Positions 29,851-38,063 of a stretch of 64,000 nt of DNA are shown piece by piece; position 1 is the first letter of the stretch, and the number at the start of each line of letters is the position of its first letter. The notes under the pieces were generated by a model. That model searched no databases and had not been told where the DNA came from. It worked only from the letters and a program-made list of their open reading frames with translations. The stretch is taken from positions 682,001 through 746,000 of the forward strand of contig PQKR01000001.1 in NCBI GenBank assembly GCA_002918705.1, read 5' to 3'. The translations under genes and the position numbers were made by a program. Source of the DNA: Escherichia sp. ESNIH1 (GTDB taxonomy: Bacteria; Pseudomonadota; Gammaproteobacteria; Enterobacterales; Enterobacteriaceae).

Positions 29851-31257
29851 TTATTCGTCATCGTACTGTGGCCCGGCATAGTTATCGAAGCGCGACCACT
29901 GCCCGTTAAAGGTCAGACGTACCGTACCGATCGGGCCGTTACGCTGCTTACCAATAATAATTTCCGCGATGCCTTTCAGATCGCTGTTCTCGTGGTACAC
30001 CTCATCACGATAGATAAACATGATCAGGTCGGCATCCTGCTCGATAGAGCCGGACTCACGCAGGTCGGAGTTGACCGGGCGCTTATCGGCACGCTGCTCC
30101 AGGGAGCGGTTGAGCTGCGACAGAGCCACCACTGGCACCTGTAACTCTTTCGCCAGCGCTTTCAGCGAGCGGGAGATCTCCGCGATCTCCAGCGTACGGT
30201 TGTCAGAGAGCGACGGAACGCGCATCAGCTGCAGGTAGTCGATCATGATCATGCTCAGGCCGTCATGCTCGCGGAAGATGCGCCGCGCACGGGAGCGCAC
30301 CTCGGTCGGCGTCAGGCCAGAGGAGTCGTCGATGTACATGTTACGCTTCTCGAGCAGGATGCCCATTGTGCCGGAGATACGCGCCCAGTCCTCGTCGTCG
30401 AGCTGGCCGGTACGGATGCGGGTCTGATCGACGCGGGAGAGCGACGCCAGCATACGCATCATAATCTGCTCGGCGGGCATCTCCAGGCTGAAGATCAGCA
30501 CCGGCTTATCCTGTAGCATCGCGGCGTTTTCGCACAGGTTCATGGCGAAGGTGGTCTTACCCATCGACGGACGCGCCGCCACGATGATCAGATCCGAGCG
30601 CTGCAGGCCCGCCGTTTTTTTGTTCAGATCCTGATAGCCGGTATCAACGCCGGTCACGCCGTCGTGGGGCTGCTGAAAGAGCTGCTCAATACGCGCGACG
30701 GTGGCCTCAAGGATCTGATCGATACTTTTCGGTCCTTCGTCCTTATTCGCCCGGTTTTCAGCGATCTGGAATACGCGGGATTCGGCGAGGTCGAGCAGAT
30801 CTTCGCTGGTGCGGCCCTGCGGGTCAAAGCCCGCGGTGGCGATTTCGTTGGCAACCGAGATCATCTCACGCACGACCGCACGTTCGCGGACGATGTCGGC
30901 ATAGGCGCTAATGTTCGCCGCGCTTGGCGTATTTTTCGATAGCTCTGCCAGGTAGGCAAAACCGCCGACGCTGTCCAGCTGGCCCTGCTGCTCCAGCGAC
31001 TCCGCCAGGGTGATCAGGTCGATGGGTTTGCTCATCTCCTGCAGACGGTGCATCTCAGTGAAGATGTGTCGGTGCGGGCGGGTATAAAAGTCTTCCGCAA
31101 CAACGCGCTCGGCAACGTCGTCCCAGCGTTCGTTATCCAGCATTAAACCGCCCAACACCGACTGCTCCGCTTCGATTGAGTGTGGCGGCACTTTCATCCC
31201 CTCGACTTGCATATCGCGGGGTTCAGTCTGTTTGTTGAAGGGTTTATTTCCTGCCAT
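29851..31257 (-). CDS. dnaB: Replicative DNA helicase
   Basis: Hexameric 5'-3' helicase of the replication fork, 468 residues from ATG 31257 (MAGNKPFNKQ). N-terminal primase-contact domain to about 170, then a RecA-like domain with Walker A ARPSMGKTTF, Walker B MIDYLQLM and the LSRVDQTRIRTGQL region. No intein. The ORF is open 15 codons upstream, without family similarity. The alr gene follows. Confidence 0.98.
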   Translation of the reverse strand: MAGNKPFNKQTEPRDMQVEGMKVPPHSIEAEQSVLGGLMLDNERWDDVAERVVAEDFYTRPHRHIFTEMHRLQEMSKPIDLITLAESLEQQGQLDSVGGFAYLAELSKNTPSAANISAYADIVRERAVVREMISVANEIATAGFDPQGRTSEDLLDLAESRVFQIAENRANKDEGPKSIDQILEATVARIEQLFQQPHDGVTGVDTGYQDLNKKTAGLQRSDLIIVAARPSMGKTTFAMNLCENAAMLQDKPVLIFSLEMPAEQIMMRMLASLSRVDQTRIRTGQLDDEDWARISGTMGILLEKRNMYIDDSSGLTPTEVRSRARRIFREHDGLSMIMIDYLQLMRVPSLSDNRTLEIAEISRSLKALAKELQVPVVALSQLNRSLEQRADKRPVNSDLRESGSIEQDADLIMFIYRDEVYHENSDLKGIAEIIIGKQRNGPIGTVRLTFNGQWSRFDNYAGPQYDDE

Positions 31258-31360
31258 AGTGAATGGAGTACCGAGATAAATTGTGGGTCGAAACTTTATC
31301 ATATTTTAGATTATGCACCGACCCTAATGTCGCATTGGCTTAGGATCTTTGGGAGGAAAC

Positions 31361-32344
31361 ATGGCAACAAGAATTGAATTTCACAAGCATGGTGGCCCTG
31401 AGGTATTAAAAGCGGTGGAGTTTACGCCCACCGATCCGGCAGAGAACGAGGTGCAGGTCGAGAACAAAGCTATTGGTATCAATTATATCGATACCTACAT
31501 CCGCAGCGGCCTCTATCCGCCTCCGGCGCTGCCAAGCGGTCTCGGTACAGAGGCGGCAGGCGTAGTGAGTAAAGTTGGTAAAAACGTTAGCCATATTAAA
31601 GCGGGCGATCGGGTGGTCTATGCCCAGTCGGCGCTGGGGGCCTACAGCTCAGTACATAACGTGCCGGCGGATAAGGTCGCTATTCTGCCCAACGCCATCT
31701 CCTTTGAGCAGGCCGCGGCCTCGTTCCTGAAGGGGCTGACGGTCTTCTACCTGCTGCGTAAAACCTATGAGATCAAGCCCGACGAGCCGTTTCTGTTCCA
31801 CGCGGCGGCGGGCGGCGTAGGGCTTATCGCCTGCCAGTGGTCCAAGGCGCTGGGTGGCAAGCTGATCGGCACGGTGGGCAACGCGCAGAAGGCGCAGCGC
31901 GCATTGCAGGCGGGCGCATGGCAGGTGATTAACTACCGCGAGGAGAGCATCGTTGAGCGCGTCAAGGAGATCACCGGGGGTAAGAAGGTGCGCGTTGTCT
32001 ATGACTCGGTGGGAAAAGATACCTGGGAATCGTCGCTGGACTGCCTGCAGCGTCACGGCCTGATGGTCAGCTTCGGCAACGCCTCTGGTCCGGTCACCGG
32101 CGTTAATCTCGGCATCCTTAACCAGAAAGGTTCCCTGTATGCTACCCGCCCTTCCCTTCAGGGTTACATCACTAACCGGGAGGAGCTGGAAGAGGCTAGC
32201 AACGAGCTATTCTCGCTGATTGCCAGCGGCGTGATTAAGGTGGATGTGGCGGAAGATCAGAAGTTCCCGCTGGCGGAGGCGCAGCGCGCGCACGAGACGC
32301 TGGAGAGCCGGTCAACCCAGGGGTCGAGTCTGCTGATCCCCTGA
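31361..32344 (+). CDS. qor: NADPH:quinone oxidoreductase
   Basis: A 327-residue zeta-crystallin-type medium-chain reductase without the zinc site. NADPH is bound in the Rossmann segment FHAAAGGVGLIACQW. The start is ATG 31361 after GGGAGGA. Single gene divergent from dnaB; a structured repeat and a terminator follow it. Confidence 0.96.
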   Translation: MATRIEFHKHGGPEVLKAVEFTPTDPAENEVQVENKAIGINYIDTYIRSGLYPPPALPSGLGTEAAGVVSKVGKNVSHIKAGDRVVYAQSALGAYSSVHNVPADKVAILPNAISFEQAAASFLKGLTVFYLLRKTYEIKPDEPFLFHAAAGGVGLIACQWSKALGGKLIGTVGNAQKAQRALQAGAWQVINYREESIVERVKEITGGKKVRVVYDSVGKDTWESSLDCLQRHGLMVSFGNASGPVTGVNLGILNQKGSLYATRPSLQGYITNREELEEASNELFSLIASGVIKVDVAEDQKFPLAEAQRAHETLESRSTQGSSLLIP

Positions 32345-32362
32345 TCCCCTCTAAATAATTTG

Positions 32363-32468
32363 AGTAGCAGGAAGGCGGCAAGAGCGCGAGTCCCCAGGAG
32401 CTTACATAGGTAAGTGACTGGGGCGAGTAAGCGCAGCCAACGCACCGGCTGCTTGAAGTATGACGAGG
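32363..32468 (+). repeat. About 105-bp structured repeat, copy 2
   Basis: Same element as at 29743-29846. Conserved GCAGGAAGGCG, CCCCAGGAGCTTAC, GTAAGTGACTGGGG and CAACGC; the loop changes to ATAG and the flanking arm to GCGC/GCGC. It sits between the qor stop and its terminator. Confidence 0.8.
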
Positions 32469-32478
32469 GAAAAGAATT

Positions 32479-32512
32479 AGGGCTTCCCTTAAGGAAGCCC
32501 TTTCTTTTTTTA
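32479..32512 (+). terminator. Rho-independent terminator of qor
   Basis: AGGGCTTCC-CTTAA-GGAAGCCCT, perfect 9-bp stem, followed by TTCTTTTTTT. Confidence 0.9.
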
Positions 32513-32585
32513 GTTCGGCTGTATGTAGGGTACAGCTCGATGAATTCTAAGACGCGCAATAGTGACAGATTCGATACCTAAATCC

Positions 32586-32643
32586 TATGCGGTTTGGCTG
32601 AACCTGCCAGAGAAAAGTGCCAGGTTGTGATCAAGACCGCATA
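32586..32643 (-). repeat. Two-tier hairpin downstream of pspG
   Basis: Outer arms TATGCGGT (32586-32593) and ACCGCATA (32636-32643); inner arms AACCTG (32601-32606) and CAGGTT (32621-32626). It begins two bases past the pspG stop. There is no T-run, so it is a 3' UTR structure rather than a classic terminator. Confidence 0.6.
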
Positions 32644-32645
32644 AC

Positions 32646-32888
32646 TTAGTAACGCCAGCGGCTATTGCGCTGATACAACGGCAATTTTGGTTTTTTTACC
32701 GCCCGGATAACCCAGACGATAGCCACCGCCAGCAGCAGCCAGGGCAGCAGCTTAAACATTAACGCAAACAGTCCACCGACAAACATCAGCGCCGTGGCCA
32801 CTGCCAGCGCGACAATAATGCCCAGCAGCGAGACGCCCGTGACCAGTAGCATCATAAAAAATCCAATAACAAACAGTAGTTCCAGCAT
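32646..32888 (-). CDS. pspG: Phage shock protein G
   Basis: An 80-residue inner-membrane protein with two hydrophobic segments (about 4-43 and 47-63) and a basic tail; effector of the envelope stress (Psp) response. Preceded by a sigma-54 promoter, as in E. coli, where PspF activates it. The GGGGGAAGAG ribosome site is strong. Confidence 0.93.
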   Translation of the reverse strand: MLELLFVIGFFMMLLVTGVSLLGIIVALAVATALMFVGGLFALMFKLLPWLLLAVAIVWVIRAVKKPKLPLYQRNSRWRY

Positions 32889-32919
32889 GGCTCTTCCCCC
32901 TTAATAGTTACCCAATCTA

Positions 32920-32936
32920 TTACAAGAAACGTGCCA
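32920..32936 (-). promoter_or_regulatory. Sigma-54 promoter of pspG
   Basis: On the minus strand TGGCACGTTTCTTGTAA: GG at -24 and GT in place of GC at -12, correct 12-base register. Confidence 0.8.
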
Positions 32937-32964
32937 GAATTTAATGCATTGATAATAAAACAAA

Positions 32965-32990
32965 ACGCCCCGCAGCGTGCTGCGAGGCGT
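32965..32990 (-). terminator. Terminator of dusA
   Basis: ACGCCcCGCAGC / GCTGCGaGGCGT with one mismatch and a 2-base loop; TTTTGTTTTA follows on the minus strand. Confidence 0.8.
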
Positions 32991-33019
32991 GGTGAATTTA
33001 GCTAACTTTTAGCGAATTT

Positions 33020-34027
33020 CTAACGCTTATCCGCCACCAGCTTTAGCGCCTGCTCCAGTACATCGATATCCGCCCCAGCCTTATGGGCGTTTTCACTCAG
33101 GTGGCGACGCCACTGGCGCGCACCGGGAATGCCCTGGAAAAGGCCCAGCATATGGCGAGTGATATGCCCGAGATAGGCGCCGTTGCTCAGCTCACGCTCA
33201 ATATAGGGATACATGGCCCGCACTACCGCAACCGGATCGGCATCGTCACGCGCTACGCCAAAGATCTCACGGTCAACCGCGGCCAGAATGCCTGGGTTTT
33301 GATACGCCTCGCGCCCTACCATCACCCCGTCCATATGCTCAAGGTGCGCCTTTGCCTCTTCCAGCGATTTGATGCCGCCGTTGATAGACATGGTCAGGTG
33401 CGGGAAGTCGCGCTTAAGCTGATAGACACGCGGGTAGTCCAGAGGCGGGATCTCACGGTTCTCTTTTGGGCTGAGTCCGGAGAGCCAGGCCTTACGGGCG
33501 TGAATAATAAACGTCTCGCACTCGCCCTTGCCGGAAACGGTATCAATAAAGCTGCAGAGGAATTCGTAGCTGTCCTGGTCGTCAATGCCGATGCGGGTCT
33601 TCACCGTCACCGGGATAGAGACGACGTCGCGCATGGCTTTGATGCAGTCCGCCACCAGCTGCGCATTGCCCATCAGACAGGCGCCGAACATACCGTTCTG
33701 CACGCGATCCGACGGACAGCCGACGTTGAGGTTGATCTCGTCATAGCCGCGGGCTTCGGCCAGCTTCGCACAGTGGGCCAGCTGAGCCGGATCGCTGCCG
33801 CCCAGCTGAAGCGCTACGGGATGCTCTTCGTCACTGTAGGCCAGATAGTCACCTTTACCATGAATAATCGCCCCGGTAGTCACCATCTCGGTATAGAGCA
33901 GCGTCTCCCGCGACAGCAGGCGCAGGAAATAGCGACAGTGGCGGTCGGTCCAGTCGAGCATTGGCGCGATGGAGAAGCGGTGGGCGGCGAAGGCAGTAGC
34001 GGGCGTGACTGGCGGCATAGCGTACAT
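33020..34027 (-). CDS. dusA: tRNA-dihydrouridine(20/20a) synthase
   Basis: FMN- and NADPH-dependent enzyme that reduces U20/U20a in the tRNA D-loop. 335 residues; TIM barrel with [10 protein letters not shown] at the start, the catalytic Cys in [12 protein letters not shown], and KTRIGID. Starts at the first ATG or three codons later. Its neighbour is the divergently controlled pspG, as in E. coli. Confidence 0.96.
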   Translation of the reverse strand: MYAMPPVTPATAFAAHRFSIAPMLDWTDRHCRYFLRLLSRETLLYTEMVTTGAIIHGKGDYLAYSDEEHPVALQLGGSDPAQLAHCAKLAEARGYDEINLNVGCPSDRVQNGMFGACLMGNAQLVADCIKAMRDVVSIPVTVKTRIGIDDQDSYEFLCSFIDTVSGKGECETFIIHARKAWLSGLSPKENREIPPLDYPRVYQLKRDFPHLTMSINGGIKSLEEAKAHLEHMDGVMVGREAYQNPGILAAVDREIFGVARDDADPVAVVRAMYPYIERELSNGAYLGHITRHMLGLFQGIPGARQWRRHLSENAHKAGADIDVLEQALKLVADKR

Positions 34028-34084
34028 TTTTTCATCAAAATGGAAAAGGGGCGCTACTATAGCATACTCATTTAGCCTGAACAG

Positions 34085-34113
34085 CCCGCCGGAGGCATTG
34101 CGCCTCCGGCGGG
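34085..34113. terminator. Strong hairpin at the 3' end of the TraF-like gene
   Basis: CCCGCCGGAGGC / GCCTCCGGCGGG, perfect 12-bp stem, 8 bases past the stop. No T-run, so termination efficiency is uncertain. Confidence 0.55.
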
Positions 34114-34120
34114 GAGATCA

Positions 34121-35428
34121 TTAGAACGTCAGGCTGAGCTGCGCGCCTGCGCCCCAGGTTTCATCTTCACCATAGAGGCCCATCAGGTCGACGTGAACGC
34201 GGTTGAACGGCGCAAAACCGATACCGGCGGTGGCGACGTTGCTGTCGTCCCCTTTCACATCGGCGCGGAAGCCCGCACGCACCGCCAGCCAGTCGAGCGG
34301 ACGCACCTCGGCCCCGACGCCAACATACTGGGAAGCCTCCTCGCTCTTAAAGCCTTTGGTCTCGGTCAGATCGCCGTCGGCGCTGAGGGTAACCAGATCC
34401 GTATGCCACGCCAGCCCTGCGGTAACCACCGGGCTGATCTGGTAGGTATCTTTATAGCTACGCACCTCTTGAGTACGGCCATTGCGGATCTGGATATCTT
34501 TGGTATCGATATCGCGGGAGATCAGGTTCTGTCCGCTCAGGCCTACGGTCCAGTTATCGCCAAAATCAGCGGCAATACCGGCGTCAACGTTGAAGCCGGT
34601 ATCGTCGTTACGGTAGCGGCTGCTGTTGAAGTCGCTGCTATCGTAGTCGTAGATGGAGGTGGTGTAGTTGAACAGCCAGGTTTTTTGCAGCTTCGGCGTC
34701 ACGCCGATAGAGACCGGCACGTCGCCAAACTGGAACTGACGCGCCACGGCCACGCCGTAGTCGGAGACGATCGCCGCACGTCCAGACGCGGTAGAGTTCA
34801 AGTGGCTGGTAATAAGATCCGAGCTACCGCCAAGGGCGACAAGCGCAGCGTCTCTATAGATTTCATTGTTATTGCCGCCGCGCAGGTAGTCAATGTCCTG
34901 CTGGTCGACGTTGGAGCTGACCCGGGCATGGGCATAGGCCTTCGCCACGAAAGCAAACGACAGCACGTCGTTAGGAATGCTTACCGCAATACCGGCGCCT
35001 GCATTGGCGCGGGCAGTTTTGCCGTCGAGAAACTCCAGCTCATCGGCTAAATCGGTCGCGGCGCCGCGCACCTGATTAATGGTTCCCGTTGGGTTAGTAA
35101 TAAACTGAGCAAAGGTCAGGTTGTCGATAACGTTATCGTAATAGTCGACTTTGTCGCTGATATCGTCGATTTCATCCTGCAGATTATCTTTATCGCTAAT
35201 CTGCGCCCGCACGCTCGGCAGGATGACAGTCACGTTATCATCCGGTTTAGCCTTCGCCAGCAGCGCCGGGTTAATCAGTACGCCGCTGCCATAGCTGGCG
35301 GATGCTACGCCGGTGCCGCCCATCGCATCACTACGCGCTTCTGCCCATGTATTGGCTGCCCCCGCCTGAGTGACTACCCCAAAAGAGACCGCAAGTGTTA
35401 CCACTGAAAGCTTAAAAATTTTTTTCAC
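34121..35428 (-). CDS. TraF-like outer-membrane beta-barrel protein
   Basis: A 435-residue secreted protein of the family annotated 'conjugal transfer protein TraF' (TraF_2). Signal peptide MKKIFKLSVVTLAVSFG to about residue 24, followed by a FadL-like motif ARSDAMGGTGVASASYG. The remainder is rich in alternating beta strands and ends in LSLTF with the terminal Phe of outer-membrane barrels. I chose GTG 35428 because AGGGC lies seven bases upstream; a TTG eight codons earlier is possible. Despite the name no conjugation genes are near. A long-chain or hydrophobic-compound channel is a guess from the fold. Between dusA and zur; absent there in E. coli K-12. Confidence 0.75.
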   Translation of the reverse strand: MKKIFKLSVVTLAVSFGVVTQAGAANTWAEARSDAMGGTGVASASYGSGVLINPALLAKAKPDDNVTVILPSVRAQISDKDNLQDEIDDISDKVDYYDNVIDNLTFAQFITNPTGTINQVRGAATDLADELEFLDGKTARANAGAGIAVSIPNDVLSFAFVAKAYAHARVSSNVDQQDIDYLRGGNNNEIYRDAALVALGGSSDLITSHLNSTASGRAAIVSDYGVAVARQFQFGDVPVSIGVTPKLQKTWLFNYTTSIYDYDSSDFNSSRYRNDDTGFNVDAGIAADFGDNWTVGLSGQNLISRDIDTKDIQIRNGRTQEVRSYKDTYQISPVVTAGLAWHTDLVTLSADGDLTETKGFKSEEASQYVGVGAEVRPLDWLAVRAGFRADVKGDDSNVATAGIGFAPFNRVHVDLMGLYGEDETWGAGAQLSLTF

Positions 35429-35782
35429 AGTTTGCCCTGTCTTATTGATCAAAGGTCGATTTATGCCCTGCCAGTTATCGCCTGGCGAGAGGTGAACTAT
35501 TGCTGTGAAAAGCGATGCTAAATGCAGCTAATTCGTTTTTTATCTGCATGAGAGTATTTTTATTCGTAACAATCTGCGTCTTTTTATAAACGCTCTTTAC
35601 TTATAGAGGAGGAAATTCGATTCGGGAAGTTTTTCTGCTCTGAGCGTTGAAAAATTCAGGAAAATGCCAGGATGGAGATCGACGGTGGGTGCGGAACGAT
35701 CGGCGGGATCTCGGCGTTTGTCGCAGGATATGATAAAGTGACGGTTTCAACGTTATTACATTACGTAACCTGAGGATGCCCT
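35429..35782. promoter_or_regulatory. Intergenic region between the TraF-like gene and zur
   Basis: 354 bases with divergent promoters. GTTATTACATTACGTAAC about 30 bases before zur is a partial dyad; I could not match it to a Zur box. Nothing else stands out. Confidence 0.35.
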
Positions 35783-36298
35783 ATGGATAAGACCACTTCG
35801 CAGCAGATGCTGGCACATGCTGAAACGCTGTGCGCGCAGCGCAACGTGCGCCTGACCCCGCAGCGCCTTGAGGTTTTGCGCCTGATGAGCCTCCAGCAGG
35901 GTGCAATCAGCGCCTACGATCTGCTCGATCTCCTGCGCGTCTCAGAGCCGCAGGCCAAGCCGCCGACGGTTTACCGCGCTCTCGACTTCCTGCTGGAGCA
36001 GGGTTTTGTGCACAAGGTCGAGTCAACCAACAGCTACGTGCTGTGTCACTTCCTCGATCAGCCTACCCATACGTCTGCGATGTTCATCTGCGATCGCTGC
36101 GGCGTGGTAAAAGAGGAGGCGGCTGAAGGCGTGGAAGATATTATGCACGCGCTGGCGGCCAGGATGGGCTTTGCGCTGCGTCATAATGTCATTGAGGCGC
36201 ACGGGTTGTGTGCAGCGTGTTCAGAAGTGGAAGCCTGCCGTCATCAGGGCCAATGTCAGCACGATCACAGCATTTTAGTGAAGAAGAAACCGCGTTAG
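35783..36298 (+). CDS. zur: Zinc uptake regulator
   Basis: A 171-residue Fur-family repressor of zinc import genes. Winged HTH about 1-80, then a dimerisation domain. Structural zinc Cys pairs are visible: CDRCG and CAACSEVEAC. A His/Cys-rich tail follows. Full length. Confidence 0.96.
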   Translation: MDKTTSQQMLAHAETLCAQRNVRLTPQRLEVLRLMSLQQGAISAYDLLDLLRVSEPQAKPPTVYRALDFLLEQGFVHKVESTNSYVLCHFLDQPTHTSAMFICDRCGVVKEEAAEGVEDIMHALAARMGFALRHNVIEAHGLCAACSEVEACRHQGQCQHDHSILVKKKPR

Positions 36299-36373
36299 GT
36301 TAAAAAGTAGTGGGAAGAGTCGGTACGTCCTTGTACCGTCGGGCAGGGTAGTCAAACTGTTAATCCAGGGTGA

Positions 36374-36583
36374 TTACCAGCGATACTCGTTACGGGTTTC
36401 CCAGTCGACCACCTCTTTCTCAGCCTGGTCTTTTTGGTAGCCATAACGTTCCTGAATTTTACCGACCAGCTGGTCGCGTTTACCTTCAATAACGGTCATG
36501 TCATCGTCCGTTAATTTACCCCATTGCTCTTTCGCTTTACCTTTGAACTGTTTCCAGTTACCGCCGACTTCGTCTTTATTCAT
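36374..36583 (-). CDS. yjbJ: CsbD-family stress protein
   Basis: A 69-residue, strongly charged four-helix CsbD-like protein (NKDEVGGNWKQFKGKAKEQW). Abundant in stationary phase in E. coli, sigma-S linked; function unknown. In E. coli dinF lies between this gene and lexA; here only 265 bases do. Confidence 0.94.
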   Translation of the reverse strand: MNKDEVGGNWKQFKGKAKEQWGKLTDDDMTVIEGKRDQLVGKIQERYGYQKDQAEKEVVDWETRNEYRW

Positions 36584-36848
36584 AATGGTATCCTCATCAT
36601 CGTTCGGTGTTGAATAGCAATATTCGTTGGTCCTTCGTTACGTTCTTTATCTGCTGAACGTGATAATAATTGTAGCTAAGGATTTTCTAAGCTGGGGATT
36701 ATTCGGAATATTTAACCATTCAGGCGCGAACAAACAACAGGAAGGCAAGGCAAGAAGGCAAGGCTAAAGGAGGTGAGAAAGAGAGAGGAGGAAAAACATT
36801 AAGCGCTGTGACAGCAGAAGGTTAACTGCCACAAGCACTTATATGCTA

Positions 36849-37457
36849 TCAGAGCCACTCGCCGTTGCGAATGACGCCGACCGCCAGACCTTCAATACTG
36901 AAGTTCTGCTGACGAAGGTCAACAACGATGGGATCGAAGTCACTGTTTTCAGGCAGCAGCTGCACGGTATTGCCCTGCTTTTTCAGCCGCTTTACCGTCA
37001 CTTCGTCATCAATACGCGCCACAATCACCTGGCCGTTACGCGCTTCCTGCGTTTTATGTACTGCCAGCAGATCGCCATCCATGATGCCAATGTCTTTCAT
37101 CGACATCCCGCTAACGCGCAGCAGGAAATCGGCGCTGGGCTTAAACAGTGACGGATCGACCTGGTAGTGGCCCTCGATATGCTGCTGTGCCAGCAGCGGC
37201 TCACCGGCAGCGACCCGGCCAATCAGCGGCAGGCCATCTTCCTCTTCCTGCAGCAGACGGATCCCGCGCGATGCGCCGGAAACAATCTCAATGACGCCTT
37301 TGCGCGCCAGCGCTTTCAGGTGTTCTTCTGCCGCGTTTGGGGAACGGAATCCCAAACGCTGCGCAATTTCAGCACGCGTCGGCGGCATGCCGGTCTGGCT
37401 GATGTGATCGCGAATGAGATCAAACACCTCTTGCTGCCTGGCTGTTAACGCTTTCAT
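36849..37457 (-). CDS. lexA: SOS repressor LexA
   Basis: 202 residues, E. coli length. Winged HTH 1-70, cleavage bond Ala84-Gly85 in RVAAGEP, catalytic Ser119 in GMSMKDIG and Lys156 in TVKRLKK. RecA filaments trigger self-cleavage. Two LexA boxes precede it, so it autoregulates. The dinF gene usually cotranscribed with it is missing. Confidence 0.98.
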   Translation of the reverse strand: MKALTARQQEVFDLIRDHISQTGMPPTRAEIAQRLGFRSPNAAEEHLKALARKGVIEIVSGASRGIRLLQEEEDGLPLIGRVAAGEPLLAQQHIEGHYQVDPSLFKPSADFLLRVSGMSMKDIGIMDGDLLAVHKTQEARNGQVIVARIDDEVTVKRLKKQGNTVQLLPENSDFDPIVVDLRQQNFSIEGLAVGVIRNGEWL

Positions 37458-37465
37458 CCCGCCCC

Positions 37466-37502
37466 CTGGGTGTATATACAGTTATGCTGTGAGTATATAC
37501 AG
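37466..37502. promoter_or_regulatory. Two LexA boxes at the lexA promoter
   Basis: CTGGGTGTATATACAG (37466-37481) and CTGTGAGTATATACAG (37487-37502), the same tandem arrangement as at E. coli lexA. Confidence 0.95.
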
Positions 37503-37565
37503 CAAAAACCGTTTTTGAAACCAAATTTTGAGCAAAACCGCCGCGCAAGGCCGATTTTGCGCGCC

Positions 37566-37934
37566 TTAGCGGTAATGTGGCCAGAGCAGAATGCCCCAGG
37601 TGGCCAGCGCGAGCAGAATAGACATCAGCACCGCCGCCGAGCCCATATCTTTGGCCCGGCCGGAAAGCTCATGGAAATCAGTCCCGATCCGGTCAACAAC
37701 CGCCTCGATCGCGCTGTTCAGGATCTCCACTATCATTACCAGCACAACGGACCCAATGAGCAGCACGCGGGTAATGGCGTCTACGTCGAGCCAGCAGGCA
37801 ATGACAACGGCAAGGATCACCGCGACGGACTCCTGGCGGAAAGCGGCTTCGTTCAGCCAGGCAGCGCGAACGCCCTTCCATGAGTACCCTGCGGCTTTAA
37901 TGATTCGGGTTAAACCAGTGGTATTATTGGCCAT
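37566..37934 (-). CDS. dgkA: Diacylglycerol kinase
   Basis: A 122-residue trimeric inner-membrane kinase recycling diacylglycerol to phosphatidic acid. Three hydrophobic helices, with the active-site signature EILNSAIEAVVDR and the AKDMGSAAV segment. Start ATG 37934 (MANNTTGLTR). Divergent from plsB, tying two phospholipid genes together as in E. coli. Confidence 0.96.
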   Translation of the reverse strand: MANNTTGLTRIIKAAGYSWKGVRAAWLNEAAFRQESVAVILAVVIACWLDVDAITRVLLIGSVVLVMIVEILNSAIEAVVDRIGTDFHELSGRAKDMGSAAVLMSILLALATWGILLWPHYR

Positions 37935-38063
37935 CAAAAGAACCTTTTTACGTAATTATCGTCAATGTCTATGCGAGCGTACCGAGGTACAAAAGATATT
38001 CTGCGCGCTTTCTGATATTCTTGCGGCGCAATGGCATTATTAACCAGAGGCTTCACATTGTTT

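Noticed and set aside
34121-35428. Evidence of an integrated conjugative element from the TraF name
   Set aside because: Single chromosomal gene with a signal peptide and barrel-like end; no relaxase, pilus or integrase genes nearby.
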